Positions 31,064-46,415 of a stretch of DNA of 53,274 bases are shown one piece after another (position 1 is the first letter of the stretch; every line of letters starts with the position of its first letter). Under the pieces are notes generated by a model. That model ran no database searches. It had not been told where the DNA came from and was given only the letters and a program-made list of their open reading frames with translations. The stretch spans positions 1 through 53,274 of the forward strand of contig JAVKOQ010000347.1 of assembly GCA_031835245.1 (NCBI GenBank). The letters run 5' to 3'. Source of the DNA: Balamuthia mandrillaris (taxonomy: Eukaryota > Discosea > Longamoebia > Balamuthiidae). The translations under genes were made by a program, and so were the position numbers.

Positions 31064-31274
31064 GATTTGGGGAATATGCCCTCGATGTCCCCGGTTCGAC
31101 TCCCGCCGATTACATTTAAATTGTTTGGATGCTAGTTCATCTATTTGCTGCAAGCTCCCCAAACGACGAACTCGAGCACGTCCTCTTGGCTTTTCGATAT
31201 TTATGAAGGAACAACAGTACACACGACAATGCTTTTTCTTTTTCTTTTTCTTTTTCTTTTTGGTTTTGTTGTTT

Positions 31275-31879
31275 TTACTCGCCTCGTTTGGTGAGCCTAG
31301 CTCTGCCCCTACCGGGTCTCATGGGACGGGCAAACTTCTTCTTGACCTCCTCCTTTGGGTGCAAACTGTCGTGGATAGCTTCCACGGAGAGCTCTTCGGG
31401 TTCACAAGCTTCGATCTGAATGCAAGGCGTGAGAGGGATGGTAAACAATGGAGAAGAGAATGAATAGCAAATTCATACCTTTCCATTGCGATCCACAAAA
31501 ATACCAACAGATTCACCAGCAGCAGATACTACAGACTTCACAGTAGAGTACAACATGCGTTGTTTGATGCTTGAGGTATCGGGACACCAGTAAATGAATA
31601 CTACAACGCAACCATTTAGTTACCCAATAAGCAAGAGAATATGTGACGAAAAGAGGAACGGTACCGTTGTTGTCATAAGGAGTGTCCTCCCAGGTATGAC
31701 AATATTTGAAGAAGGCGAAACGAGGTTCGTTCGATGGCATCTCGTTGGCGAGCGAGGAGACGTCAGTGCGTTTGGCCTTAACCAGCTCGATGGTTTCACG
31801 CTCTGTGTCCACACTCTAATGTTTAAATGAAAATGAGAACGAAAATGAGCGAAACAATGAAGACAAACAATTAAAGAGA

Positions 31880-31925
<46 letters not shown>

Positions 31926-32637
31926 AGGCCGACCAATTGGACAAAGTTGGTTCCGGGGCCATACGACTGCAAGGCGCGTTGAGCATCAGAAGAGAGCGGG
32001 AACTGGACAGAGTGCACGTACTCCTTGCTCAAGCTTGGAGCAACCTCTGCCGTAGCCTACAGACAACGTCAATGATTCAGTCGGTTAGTTAGCAGGTAAC
32101 GCTTCGGTCAAAAGCCAACGGCGTACTTCACGAGACAAATGCAGCTCGGCGGTAGTCAATGGTGCATCGGAAGCTGGTTTCAGCAACTTCGCTTGATACG
32201 AAGCCCAGTTGAACTCGTCCTATAGTCATACAATTGCTTTCAGTATCCTGAAGCGACAGAGAAGGGAAAAGAAGAACAAGAACAAGGAAAAGGAAAAGGA
32301 AAAAAGAAGGAGACTAAAGAACAAACAGATAGAGCAACAGAGAAGAGGAAAGCGAAACAAAGGAAGATGTAGAGAAAACAAGGAAAGGGAAGTACGTACT
32401 ACTTCGCTGCCATACATGTCAAGACCAAAGTAATTCTTGCCAAGCTGTTTCTTCAGGATGTCTCTGGTGGAAGCATACAACATTCTCTGCTTGACAGGAG
32501 AGCCGTCCGGTACGAACGACATGAGCATCCATTCGTTGCCGTGAAGGTTCTCCGTGTCCAAACGGAAGAGGAAGTAGGCCGGCGTCTTGGGCTTCATTCG
32601 TGAGGCCACCGACTCCAAATCTTTTGCACCACAAGAA

Positions 32638-32679
<42 letters not shown>

Positions 32680-33159
32680 TGAGAATAGACAAAAAGGAAA
32701 CAGAAAAGTGACGCAAAGAAAGGAAACGACGATGAGGAAGACTACGAAGGCAAAGAAGATCAAACAAAAGAAAGGAGGTGTAACAAGAAGAAGAAAAAAA
32801 AAGAAAGTAATGATACCTCTCTGAAGGTCGTTGGAAATGGGGTGCGAGTACACAGGAATCAAAGTCTCTGCAAAAGAAAGAAAGACGAAAAAAAAAAAAG
32901 ACCCAACATGAGAAGAGAACCAACAATAAAAAAAAAAGTCGCTTTTAACAAGAGAGCAAAATGAGAAACGAACCATTTTCGATAGAGACTTGGATGTAGC
33001 GTACACCTCCTTGCGTACGCGCGTTGGCAAACGCGTTTTCCAACTCGTTTGATACTATTATTATTATTACGAGGCAAAAGCAGCGATTAGAAAAAAAAAA
33101 TTAAATAAAAATTAAAAGGAAAAAAAAAACGTGCCAGGAATGCGGCTGCTGTGGGTCAT
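31275..33159 (-). CDS. TWF1: Twinfilin (two ADF-homology domains)
   Basis: Nine exons: 33159-33135, 33054-32974, 32867-32817, 32620-32400, 32219-32127, 32056-31934, 31815-31665, 31600-31479, 31415-31275; 335 aa, the usual twinfilin length. Twinfilin binds G-actin and barbed ends and speeds depolymerisation. Domain 1: VSNELENAFANARTQGGVRY, YFLFRLDTENLHGNEWMLMS, FVPDGSPVKQRMLYASTRDI. Domain 2: FVQLSVDTERETIELV, PRFAFFKYCHTWED, VFIYWCPDTSSIKQRMLYST. It ends with a basic tail (PMRPGRGRARLTKRG) like the capping-protein/PIP2-binding tail of other twinfilins. Exon 1 is only 25 nt (MTHSSRIP plus one base) and joins in frame to VSNELENAF only if intron 1 begins GCACGT, a GC-AG intron; this recreates the family's MSHQTGI start. 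Confidence 0.93.
31881..31922. repeat. (GA)n in twinfilin intron
   Basis: CT on the sense strand. A second, similar tract is in another twinfilin intron at 32641-32677. Confidence 0.9.
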
Positions 33160-33426
33160 TTTTAAAAAAAAAAAAAACGGAGGGTGTTGGCGCTCTCAAA
33201 GAAAGAAAGCAAAAGGAAATCAAAAGTTTCAGGCTTTGGTCTTTCTTTTCTCTCTTCCGAAAGAAGAAAAAGAAAAAAAGAAATTAAAAAACAAAATAAT
33301 ATGAATTGATCTTCGTTGACTCCTCATATAAGAGGTAGGTGATCGACCTATAGAAATTCAAAAAAACCTCGTTTTTTTATTTTGCTTTTTTATTTATTTT
33401 TTTTTTGGTACATTTTCGTTTTGCGC

Positions 33427-37290
<3,864 letters not shown>

Positions 37291-37295
37291 CTTGT

Positions 37296-37326
<31 letters not shown>

Positions 37327-37652
37327 ATTATGGCTGCTACTTACTCTTTCTGTCTGGGTTTCCCAACAAAAAAAAAAGTAGCGGACAAACCAAAAAAAAA
37401 AAGGCGGGAAAAAAGAGGATGCGTAGTTTCCAATCTAGCCATCCTAAAACGAGGAGCCATCCGAAGCCAAAATTTCTTCGTTCCTCAAAAATTCCAGCCT
37501 GAGGGGTACATTCCTGGAAATTCTCTTCTACTCTTTTTTTTTTTGGCTTCCCGAATTCCTTTTTCTTTCTTCCTTTCTTTGCGGGCTTTCGTCAACCACA
37601 AAAAAAAAAAAAAGGCACTGTCGTCTACACCTCCTTGTCTAACGGTAGCAGA
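37291..37652. other. Divergent MCM2/NAP1 intergenic region
   Basis: Contains a short (TTG)n/(CTG)n tract near 37291-37325 and several runs of A or T. No gene seen. It must hold both promoters for two chromatin/replication genes. Confidence 0.5.
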
Positions 37653-39511
37653 ATGTCGAACCAACAAAGTACGATGATGCATCGGTCTTCTTCGTTGTTT
37701 TTTTTTTTTTTTGTTGTTGTTCATTGGTGAAACGATCGTTTGCTAACAAAAAAAAACCCCTCTCTCCTTTCAGTTGATTTCAGCAAATTCGCTTTCAACT
37801 TCGGAGAAGCCACCGGTACTTTCATCCTTCTTATTTGCTTCCTTCCCTCTTCTCTTTTTTTTTTGTTTCACGTTCTTTTTGCATGACTCGCAATCTTGCT
37901 CATTCGCCAACTTTGCGTTTACTCGTTGGAATTTTTTTAAACAAAAAAAAAATAAAACAGGAATCAACTTGAACGCCGGCCTTGTGAACTCGCTCCAGGC
38001 TCAATTGGGCGGTCTGGTGGGACAGTCCTCTGGCTACCTCGAGTCCCTGCCAAAGAGCGTGCAAGATCGGGTTGAAGCCCTCCGCAACCTTGATGTGAGT
38101 ATTTTTTTTTGTCCAAGACCCCATAAACAGCTCTATAACAACAACTTTCACTAACTTCTCCTCCTCCTTTCTTTTTGTAGCAAGAGACAGTGACCTTGGA
38201 GAAAGCTTTCGAAGAGGAAGTCCGCAAGCTGGAAGAGAAGGTACAGCCTGTTGTTTACGTTTTTTTTTTTGGCAGTTTTTCCACACTCCCGTCTTTCCTC
38301 ATTCTCTAACGCTCTCTTCCCTTTTGTTGTTTACAGTACCATGAGTTGTACCGACCCCTCTTCCAAAAGGTGCTTTTCTTTTCTTCTCTTTCTTTGTACT
38401 TGCTCTTTTGTTTTTCTCCTCCGTTCTTTTATCCTTCCCTCTCATTCTTGCTTCGTTCTCCTTTGGTCTCCTTGTGTCTTTTCTTCCGTCTTCTCCTTTT
38501 GGGAAACTGGTGTTTGTGTTCCCATTACTGATCTAATGAACAATACAGAGAGCAGAGATAGTGGCTGGCACTGTGGAAGTGGAGTCCTCGGCAAAGATAA
38601 CAGAAGAGAAGACAGAGGGAGAGGAGAAAAAACCTGAAGAACCAGTCGTTGGTATCCCCGACTTTTGGAGCACAACCCTCCGAAGCCACCCCCTCTTCGC
38701 CTCTGTCATCACTGAACAGGATCAGCCCATCCTCTCTCACCTACGGGACATCACCTTTGAGACTTTGGCTGATGAACTTGGCGTATGCTTTCTCTTCTTA
38801 GCGTCCTTCCTTCTCTGCTCGTTCATTATTTCTTCTGTTGGTAGCTTTGAAGAGGAGAGTTGCTAACGTTCAAATGTTGAATGCTGCAGAGCTTTGTGCT
38901 GAACTTTCACTTTAACGAGAACGAATACTTTGAAGAGACACTCCTCAGCAAGACTTACCACATTGACGATTCCTCTGAAGAAGAAATCATGTGCGACAGC
39001 ATTGATGCGTACGTTTTGTTTTTTTTAAAAAAAGGTGTCTTCCTTATTTCTCGTTTCTCACTTTCTTCTCCAGGACCCAAATCACATGGAAGGCAGGCAA
39101 AAACGTGACGGAAGGAACCCAAGGCATGGGCGAAGAGAAGGGCAGCTTCTTCAACTTCTTCTCTCCACCAAACCTCTCCGAGGACAAGAAGCCCTCCAAG
39201 AAGGAGGAACACCAGATGGGACTTGACTTTGAGATGGCCGTCCTGTTGAAGACCAAGATCATCCCTCACGCCGTCAATTGGTTCACCGGAGATGCCGACG
39301 TGGATGACGATGAGGCGCTCAACTTCTTGAACGTAAGTGTCTCGTTTCCAAAGTTTTTAACTTGTTGTCAAAGCACTAATTTTTTTGTTAACAAAAGTTT
39401 AATGCGGAGGATTATAACTCGGATGAGGATGAGGACTACGAACCAGAAGATGATGACGATGAGGATGGTGAGGGCCAAGGCAAGGAAACTCCCGAATGCA
39501 AACAACAATAA
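37653..39511 (+). CDS. NAP1: Nucleosome assembly protein NAP1
   Basis: Nine exons: 37653-37668, 37774-37815, 37961-38094, 38181-38240, 38337-38369, 38549-38782, 38890-39008, 39074-39332, 39398-39511; 336 aa. NAP1 is an H2A-H2B chaperone that shuttles between cytoplasm and nucleus. Family blocks: LPKSVQDRVEALRNLDQETV, FEEEVRKLEEKYHELYRPLF, the dimerisation-helix end KRAEIVAG, IPDFWSTTLRSHPLFASVIT, FETLADELGSFVLNFHF, ITWKAGKNVTEG, SFFNFFSPPNLSED and FEMAVLLKTKIIPHAVNWFT. The C-terminal acidic tail (DEDEDYEPEDDDDEDGEG) is the histone-binding tail. Exon 1 is 16 nt (MSNQQ plus one base). Exon 8 ends in phase 0, which would also fit joining to the open fragment at 39630. Confidence 0.94.
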
Positions 39512-39629
39512 GCTGCTGTTGCATCTCCACTCTCTTCCTCTTCTGTGCTATTCCATTTCAGTTGTTAAAAAAAAAACATAACCAAGCCAATCAACTCCCT
39601 TTTACTACTTCTCATCCACTCCCAACTAG

Positions 39630-39809
39630 ATAGCTGCTTACCGTGTCATCCTCTTGCGCTTCCTGGCCCGCCAGGACATCGTGCTTGGGACGGCAGCGAG
39701 GAAAGAAGAGCTGTACGGACAGGGTCTGGCAGCATTGGGTCCTACCCCCGCGAATGCATCCGCTCCTTGTGGTGCATTTGTGCAAGATTTGCAAAATGTG
39801 CAAGTTTAA
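39630..39809 (+). pseudogene. Open fragment resembling an NRPS condensation domain
   Basis: An open 59-codon frame after a plausible 3' splice site (CAACTAG). It has no start codon of its own. The segment AAYRVILLRFLARQDIVLGT looks like the condensation-domain block of non-ribosomal peptide synthetases (AAFxVLLHRYxGQxDIVVGT). It lies in the 311-bp convergent gap between NAP1 and the ATRIP-like gene. It may be a remnant of a lost gene or an alternative last exon of NAP1. The rest of the gap shows nothing. Confidence 0.35.
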
Positions 39810-39822
39810 TGTAGGCGTGTCA

Positions 39823-42800
39823 TCACTCGTTCCACGCGTGAATTTCTTCCCGCAACACAGTAACAATTTCGCAGAGCTTGGAACGTTCGCGAAGAGCCGG
39901 ATGCACCCTACGCACGGCAGCCAACCGGTGCACCGTGCTTCCAAACCAATGCCGCACGCATGGCATGTAGCTCATAAAGTGGTCTTGCAGGTGATACGAC
40001 AATAGAAGGAACAGATAAGAGGCCTCGTACACCAACGCTGCCGACGCTTCCACCATTTCTTTCTCGGCTTCTTCTTTGTCTTTGAGTTCTTCCGTGTCTT
40101 CTTGTTCTTCAACTTCATGTTCTTCTAGCTCGGCCCTAGAGAAGGGAAGAGGGATCCTATCGAGACGGTCCACTTCTTCAGCGAGCAAGGAAGCAAGCCC
40201 GGATATCAAGTTGATGGCGGCTTTTCGGTTGGTGGGAAGATGGTGTTGTTGAGGGAGGTGATAATCCTCGCCACCACCGTCGCCATTCTCCTCCATTCCG
40301 ACTTGCTGCTCTTCTCCTTGCAGCAGCGCTGCGATCCCTTCCTTGTGCTGTACCGCTATGAGGCTAAGCAGTCGGATGGCTTTCTTCCGCAATATTTGTG
40401 TCTGCAATTAAAGCAAGCAGTTAGTGCTATCTTTCCCAAAGGAGAGAAAAGACGAAACGAAGGGAAACGATGAGAGAAACCTGTGCAACAGTGCCAAGTT
40501 TGGCAGACGTCAACAGTTTGATGATACGTTCGAGGAGGGTAGTGCATGCTGTTGATTCCAATGAGATTACCGAAAGATAACTCAGAAACTCCGACGCTGT
40601 TAGTACGACGTGACTATTAGCCCAACAGCACAATAAATATGGTTGCAAAGAGAGGTTAAAAAAAATCAGTGCGTTGCATACATTGCATAAGATGAGTGAA
40701 TAAACTGAGAGCCGCATTTTTTACATCGAAGGATTGACCAGAACTCAAAAGTAGCTGCAAAGGCTCTTTCTTAAACAGTGGCAAAACCCTAGGGTTTTGC
40801 TTCATGTTAGTTTTTTGCTTCAGCTGCTACTTCGTGAAAGAACGAAGTGAAGCAATGGAATTGCAGGGAGAAAAAAAAAGCAGTACCGATAAACACGTTG
40901 AGGAGGGCATTCCCACAAAGCAGTGTCCATTAATTGAAGCACTACAGCTAAAAACGGAGGTCGATCAGAGAAACAACGCCACAACAAACGAGTTAACGTT
41001 TGAAACATAGGGGATACTTTTGGCAGAAGAGCGCTTCCTTCTTCTGGATCTTGTGGTTGTTTCGTAGCAGAAGAAAGAGTTGGTGTGGAGAAGAAGCATT
41101 GTGAGGCCCGGGAGGAAGAAGGAACCGGGTCTAATTTATCTTCTTCCATTGGTGAAGCTTCTGGAGGGTTGTAAACCTTCTTCTCTTTATCTGATAATCC
41201 AAAACTCAATCTAGGATTATTCAGTATTTGTGCCACCAAGTTATCGCCATCTTTTGGTTCTTCTTCTGGTTCCATGCCAAGTGCAAACGAGGTGTAGCAA
41301 TGCCGACACAAAGTGGCCCATCTGCAGTTCTTGTCCAACATGAGCAGCTGATGAAGCAACAGTAATAGGTTGTGGATAAGTGCAGGAGGAGGTGCCATTC
41401 TTTTCTCCAATAATGATATTGAGGCCGAAGATGGTGCTGTTTGATCTTCTTCCTTCTCCTTTTCCTTCTCCTTCTCCTTCTCCTTTCCTTTGTCTCTTTC
41501 TTGTTCTCGTTCTTGATGATCTTCTTCGCCTTCTTGTTGTGGGCTAACCGCCTGAGATAGAACCGAAAGTAAGATGGGAAGGAGGTGAGACCAAGGTTCG
41601 TCGTCCTGGAAGACAGCAAAAATGGCTTGGTGCAGCTCTGTTCGAAAGGCTTTGTAATAGCGTTGTTGGTAAGTAGCTGTTGATGGTGACATTATCTCTG
41701 GGTCCAATAAGTCCAAGAAATGTTGCATTGTCGCGTTGCTACCGAATAGATACCTTCCTCGTGATTGCGAGTGTTTGAGCATGTCCTCATCAGTTCTGCT
41801 GGACACCTACACGTTACAAAAAGCAGTGAGAAGCAAGACAAGAAAGAAAGCATAGAGAAAAGAAAAGTTACTTGTGAGGAGGACATGGGATCAACAGAAG
41901 CAGACACCAGGTTGACAACGGGTTGTTCTTTTTTGTTGGAAAGCATACTATTTAATGCTCTTCTTTTTTGTTGTAAGGCCTCTTCCAAAGCCAGAATTTC
42001 TTGCTGCAAAGTGTCCGTTGAATGGGCAGAAGAAACAGGAGGAGGAGGAAGAACGGGCGACATAACGCCAGAGGAAGAAGAATTCACAGGAGGGCTAGAG
42101 GCAGGCAAGGATGAAACTGTGGACATGGTTTCAGCGACATGATTTAGCGTCTCCGCGTCCAACATGTCCAACACTTTGGTTTTCTTTATAGGGGTCTCAT
42201 GATGGCTCCCTTTTTTGGGAGTTGTTGTGCCGGAGGAAGTGGTAGGGGGAGGTTTAGCAAGGGCTGCAGCAGCGTCTTCAAGCCACATCATGTTATCTTC
42301 CGTATCCAAAAAAGAAAGGGATGAGGCCATGTTGTTTTTCTCTATTGAAGCAGCAGTGGGTTGGTCACGAAATGAGGACGACTGGTAAGAAGTGGGATGG
42401 TGGTTTTGTGGGAAGTATTGATGCGAAGGTGGAAGATGAGATGCAGGAGGTTCCGTTGTTGTTGGCATCGGCCGACGTGTGAAAGCGCTTTGTTGTGCAG
42501 TGGTAAGCTTGTTCTCGAGTGCTTCGCCAGTCATAGGGGCAGGAGCCGCAGAAGGGGCGGGAGCTCTTGACCGAGAGGACAACCATTGCGATGTTGTTGG
42601 TGCGTTTTGTTGTGCGTAATCGTTGACAGTGGTGGTAAAAGTGGTGGGAGGTTGTTCAGGTTTGTGAGAGGGGATGGTAGCGGAAGGTTGATGAAGCTGA
42701 GCGGCTGGTTGAAGGCTGGCGATGGTGAAGAAGCCAGAGGGAGTGGGGCTGCTATTGTTGTAGCCTGATGTGGCAGGATAGGCATCCTCCTCGTTTTCAT

Positions 42801-43727
42801 CGTCATCAAGGATGGTTACCACTTCTGGAGGTTTGGATTGGCTGGACGAAGGAAAAAGAGAAGAGGAAGATGAAGAAGCAATAAAGTCCGTTGGGCGATG
42901 AGTAGAATTGTTATTTACGAGGTTGTTGTTGCTACCGTTGGAAGGGTTTTGCCAGTGGTTGTATTTTGTTGTCGTTGTTGCTGATGTAGGAACAACAGTG
43001 GAAGCAGCAGAAGAAGAAGAGAAAGAAGACCAAGCCCCAACGTTTCGGTTGTTATTGTTGCCAGCAAGAGGAAGAGGAAGAGGTTGGGGATTGTTGTGGT
43101 TGCTTGCATTGATGCTTGTTTGGGAAGACGGAGGAGTGGAAGTAAAGTCTAACGTTGGAGCAGGCATCGGGTTGAATGCGGCGCGGGAGTGGGAGGAAGA
43201 ACGAGTGGTACGAGCGGTTTTAGGCTGGTTGTGAAAAGAGGACCAGCCGGCGGGAGGGTTGGACCATGGTTGAGACTCTCTGCTGCTGGTGGTGCCGTGT
43301 GAGGCCCTCCGTTGTTTTCTTTGTGTTGGAGCGGCTGGTAAACGGCCTCCTGTTGTGAGTTGCTGATGAAATCCCTTTTTTTTTTTTGAGTGAGTGAGAG
43401 AGAGAGAGGAGAGAGAGAGGAAAGAAGGAAGTGAGAAGAAGGAAGATGAAAGAAAAAAAGCAAAGTTGACAAAATAGAAAGGAGAACACACATGGGGGAA
43501 GAAATGGTGGGGAGATGATAGCGAGGATATACCGATGGCGACTTTTTTGGTTCGGACGTGGTGGAAGTGGCCGGCGGCGCACCAAACGGAATGGACTTCA
43601 AGGCTCTTCCTTCTCTAGCAATGTTCCTTTGAAAGGAGTTCCTGCTGCATTTTTCAACAGTAAGAAAATAAAAAAACCAACTCGATCGAGCAAACAAAAG
43701 AAAAAAAGGTTACTTGAACTGGGCCAT
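39823..43727 (-). CDS. Large low-complexity/helical-repeat protein, ATRIP-like candidate
   Basis: Multi-exon. The likely start is MAQFK at 43727, but its junction to exon 2 does not fit in phase, so the N terminus is unsettled. The N-terminal half is Ser/Pro/Asn/Thr-rich and disordered (FNPMPAPTLDFTSTPPSS). It contains FLDTEDNMMWLEDAAAALA, an acidic amphipathic motif like the RPA70N-binding motif of ATRIP, and a coiled coil TLQQEILALEEALQQKRRAL. The C-terminal half is helical and HEAT-like: WSHLLPILLSVLSQAV, LIHNLLLLLHQLLMLDK, VKNAALSLFTHLMQCM, FLSYLSVISLESTACTTLLE and LSYHLQDHFMSYMPCVRHW. The order acidic motif, coiled coil, helical repeats is that of ATRIP/Ddc2, the partner of ATR kinase. 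I cannot confirm it without alignment. Confidence 0.5.
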
Positions 43728-44152
43728 CTTTCCGCCCTTTTTTTTAAAATTTTTTTGGGTGAGAGGGCAGGGAGCCGGGGGAACACAAAGCACACTGCGC
43801 GCTTGCGCTCTTCTCTCTTGGGTTTTTCCCCGAGAGAACAATTCACCACCAGAGCTCTCTTATTTCTTCGTGGTGGTGGTTGCTCTTTGCTGTGCTATTT
43901 TTTTTTTTGGTTTCAAATTTTTGATTTCCTGGAAATTTTTTCCTATATTGACGACGAGAGGAGCAGAAGAGAGAAGAGAGAAGAGAGAAGAGAGGGAATG
44001 CTGCATAGGTTGCCCCCCTTGTGTTCTTCAAAAAAGAGATGTGGGGAGAGAGGAAGAGAGGAGGGGATGGCACTGGGAGATGCCGAGAACAAAGAAGCGC
44101 AAAGAGAGAGAATGATTTACATGAAGATGAACAACCTACAAAACAAAACAAA
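43728..44152. other. Intergenic region between the ATRIP-like and bZIP genes
   Basis: Upstream of the ATRIP-like gene and downstream of the bZIP stop, both on the minus strand. Contains GAGAAGA repeats near 43965-43995 and runs of T. No gene seen. Confidence 0.4.
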
Positions 44153-44780
44153 TCAGTTTTGTGGGGAAGGGGAGGTCGGTGGTGATGACGGGGAAGTATT
44201 CCTCTTTTGATGTTTCCGCTTCTCCTCCACAACATTCGCTTTGTCCTCATTGTTGCTGCCTCTTGTAGTTTGCGTCGCGCTCGACGCATCTTCTGCTTCC
44301 AACCGTTGTTGCTGCTCCTCAACGTCCTTGTCCACTTCTTTGGCGACTTCAGAAACTGTTCCATTGTTGCGCTGATTTGTGAGCAGCGCATCCTGGTGAA
44401 CAGGAAGAGGAGGAGGACGATGGTGACGATCCTCGTCCGCACCATTGTCGCTTGGCCGCAGTTCTGGTTTGTTCTGTTGTGGAGGAAGATAACAATCTTG
44501 GTTTTCATCGCAAGGAATGAGCTTTTCTTCTGGTGGTGATGACGATAGCGTGGATGTATCTTCGTCATCTTCTACATCTGGCGAGAAGGTGGGTGCGGAG
44601 TCCGGACCGAGTAGGACGCGTCCACTTCCAGGGGTAGGATATTTGCTGCTGGCACTATCCTGCGGCAACAAACTTGGTATCAGGTCGAACCTAAAGAACA
44701 GCCCAAAGAACAGAACAGCCTTTTTGTTTTGGGTAATGAGCCAACGAAAGAGAATGAGAAGGAGAATGAGAAGAAGAAGG

Positions 44781-44811
<31 letters not shown>

Positions 44812-46223
44812 CGTACCAATAGACAAGAGGCAGCAGCACTGGTTGCAACGGCAGTCTTGTTTCCAATTGAAAACCGCCAGTTGGATGATGAAGAGGATTG
44901 AGCCCTCAACTTTGCTCTGATTTGTAGCATAGCACCACGAAGCTGCCTATTCTCGGCAGAGACTGTGCTAAGCTTGCCATTGAGCTGAACCACCTCCGCC
45001 TCCAATTCCTCATTGCGCGCTTTCAGTTGCTGAACGGTCTCCTCCAACTCGTTGACGTACGTCTTCTTCTTCTTTCTCGCCTGTTGGGCATACTCCCTGT
45101 TCTTGATTAACCGTCTCTGCTTTTTCAGCATTTTGTCCTCTTCTTTGCTGAGCTTTCTCTGCTGTTTGAGTTTCTGTACATAGTTCTCCATATCTTCGCT
45201 GCTGAAGGTCAGCAATTCCTCTCTTGATAATCCAACTCCTCCACTGCTGCCGCTGCTGTTGACATCCTCCACCATAATGCTTTGTGCTCCATCTTTTTGT
45301 TCTTTCTTAGTTGGTTGTCTCGGTTGAGAAGGAGGAGAAGAAGGACGTTGTCGTTTTCGATCAGGTTGCGCAGCAGGAGTATCCACACCAAGTATGCGAG
45401 GCAAAGAGGCGGCAGCAACACCCGAAGAAGAAGGAGGCGGAGAAGGAATAGAAGAATAAAGAGAAGCAGCAGAAGAAGAAGACGGAAAGAGAGGATTCGT
45501 TAGCTGTAATATAACGCCTGGCACGTTTCGTTGACGCGGTTGGTTTTGTGGCGGAAGAAAAGAGGAAGGAGGCGTCGCAGAGGCAGAACTGCTGCTAAAC
45601 GTCATTGAGGAGGACGTGGAAGGAGAAGGAGAGAATGGTGAGTTCGTGGCCAGCAAAGTGGAAGAGGACGACGAGTGGCCAAACGAGTTCGAGTCGTCCA
45701 CAAGGAAAGGGAAGGCTTGGTCCAACTCGAGCAGCAAAGCTTCTGGAGAGGCGTCATTCGTTTGCGCGTCTCCTCCTTCACTTCCTCCTCCTCCATGAGC
45801 ATCAACAAAAGTAAAAACTGACGAAGAAGAGACAGAAGATGGATCCAAGAAAGTAGGAGGAGAGGGGTCGGGGGTTGGAAAGGGAGAGGACTCCAGCCCG
45901 AGGGAAGAAAGAGGGGAGGAAGCGGGACTGCCCTCGTAGAAGAGATGATGGTAAGGAGAGTTGTTGGTGCTGCTCTCCTCTCCTCCGCCGCTGGCCTCTT
46001 CCAGCAGCATGCTCGTATGTTGGGAGGAAGCTGGAGCGGTGAAGAGAGAGAAGAGCAAGTTGGAGGGATCGTCGCCGCCGCCGCTGGAAGACGAGGCTTC
46101 GCCGGAGAACAAGAGGCTATAGAGCTCCTCCTCGTTGTGGGCGGGGACATGGTGGGCGCCCACCGCGAAATCCGAGGGGATGTGCAGGTTCACGTCATCT
46201 CCCTGCAACGCCATCGTTGTCAT
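44153..46223 (-). CDS. Membrane-tethered bZIP transcription factor, ATF6/CREB3-like
   Basis: Two exons (46223-44817, 44719-44153), 657 aa. The N-terminal 300 residues are acidic and Ser/Pro-rich, as in activation domains. The basic region is KKQRRLIKNREYAQQARKKK (Asn and Arg at the DNA-contact positions), then a leucine zipper from TYVNELEETVQQLKARNEEL to LRAQ. The exons join in frame to make one hydrophobic helix, AVATSAAASCLLAVLFFGLF, about 20 residues long, some 30 residues after the zipper. The C-terminal side starts RFDLIPSLLP and carries GSGRVLLGPD; RVLL fits the site-1 protease consensus RxxL, 24 residues past the membrane. A long acidic/Gln-rich tail follows. This is the layout of ATF6, CREB3 and plant bZIP28, which are cut in the Golgi during ER stress. 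An intronic (GA)n tract is at 44782-44810. Confidence 0.85.
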
Positions 46224-46415
46224 CTCTCCCCTTTCTTTTTTTTTTTTAATGAATCAACAAAAATCACAACAAAACGGAAGCAAAAAAAAAAGAGGAGGAG
46301 GAAGATGAGAGTTTGCACTTGGGTTTGCTACTCTCTTACTACTCTCTTTCTTTCTTTTTCGTTTCTGTTAAACAAACAAACACAACGCATCCCATAATCA
46401 AAAAAGCTAGCTGGC

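Noticed and set aside
40782-40801. Perfect 20-bp palindrome GCAAAACCCTAGGGTTTTGC resembling an inverted telo-box
   Set aside because: It lies in a coding exon of the ATRIP-like gene (reading ...QNPRVLP...) and is most simply a coding coincidence.
45602-46150. Alternative 182-residue minus frame over the bZIP activation region
   Set aside because: A frame shadow of the Ser/Pro-rich N terminus of the bZIP protein; low-complexity DNA stays open in several frames.
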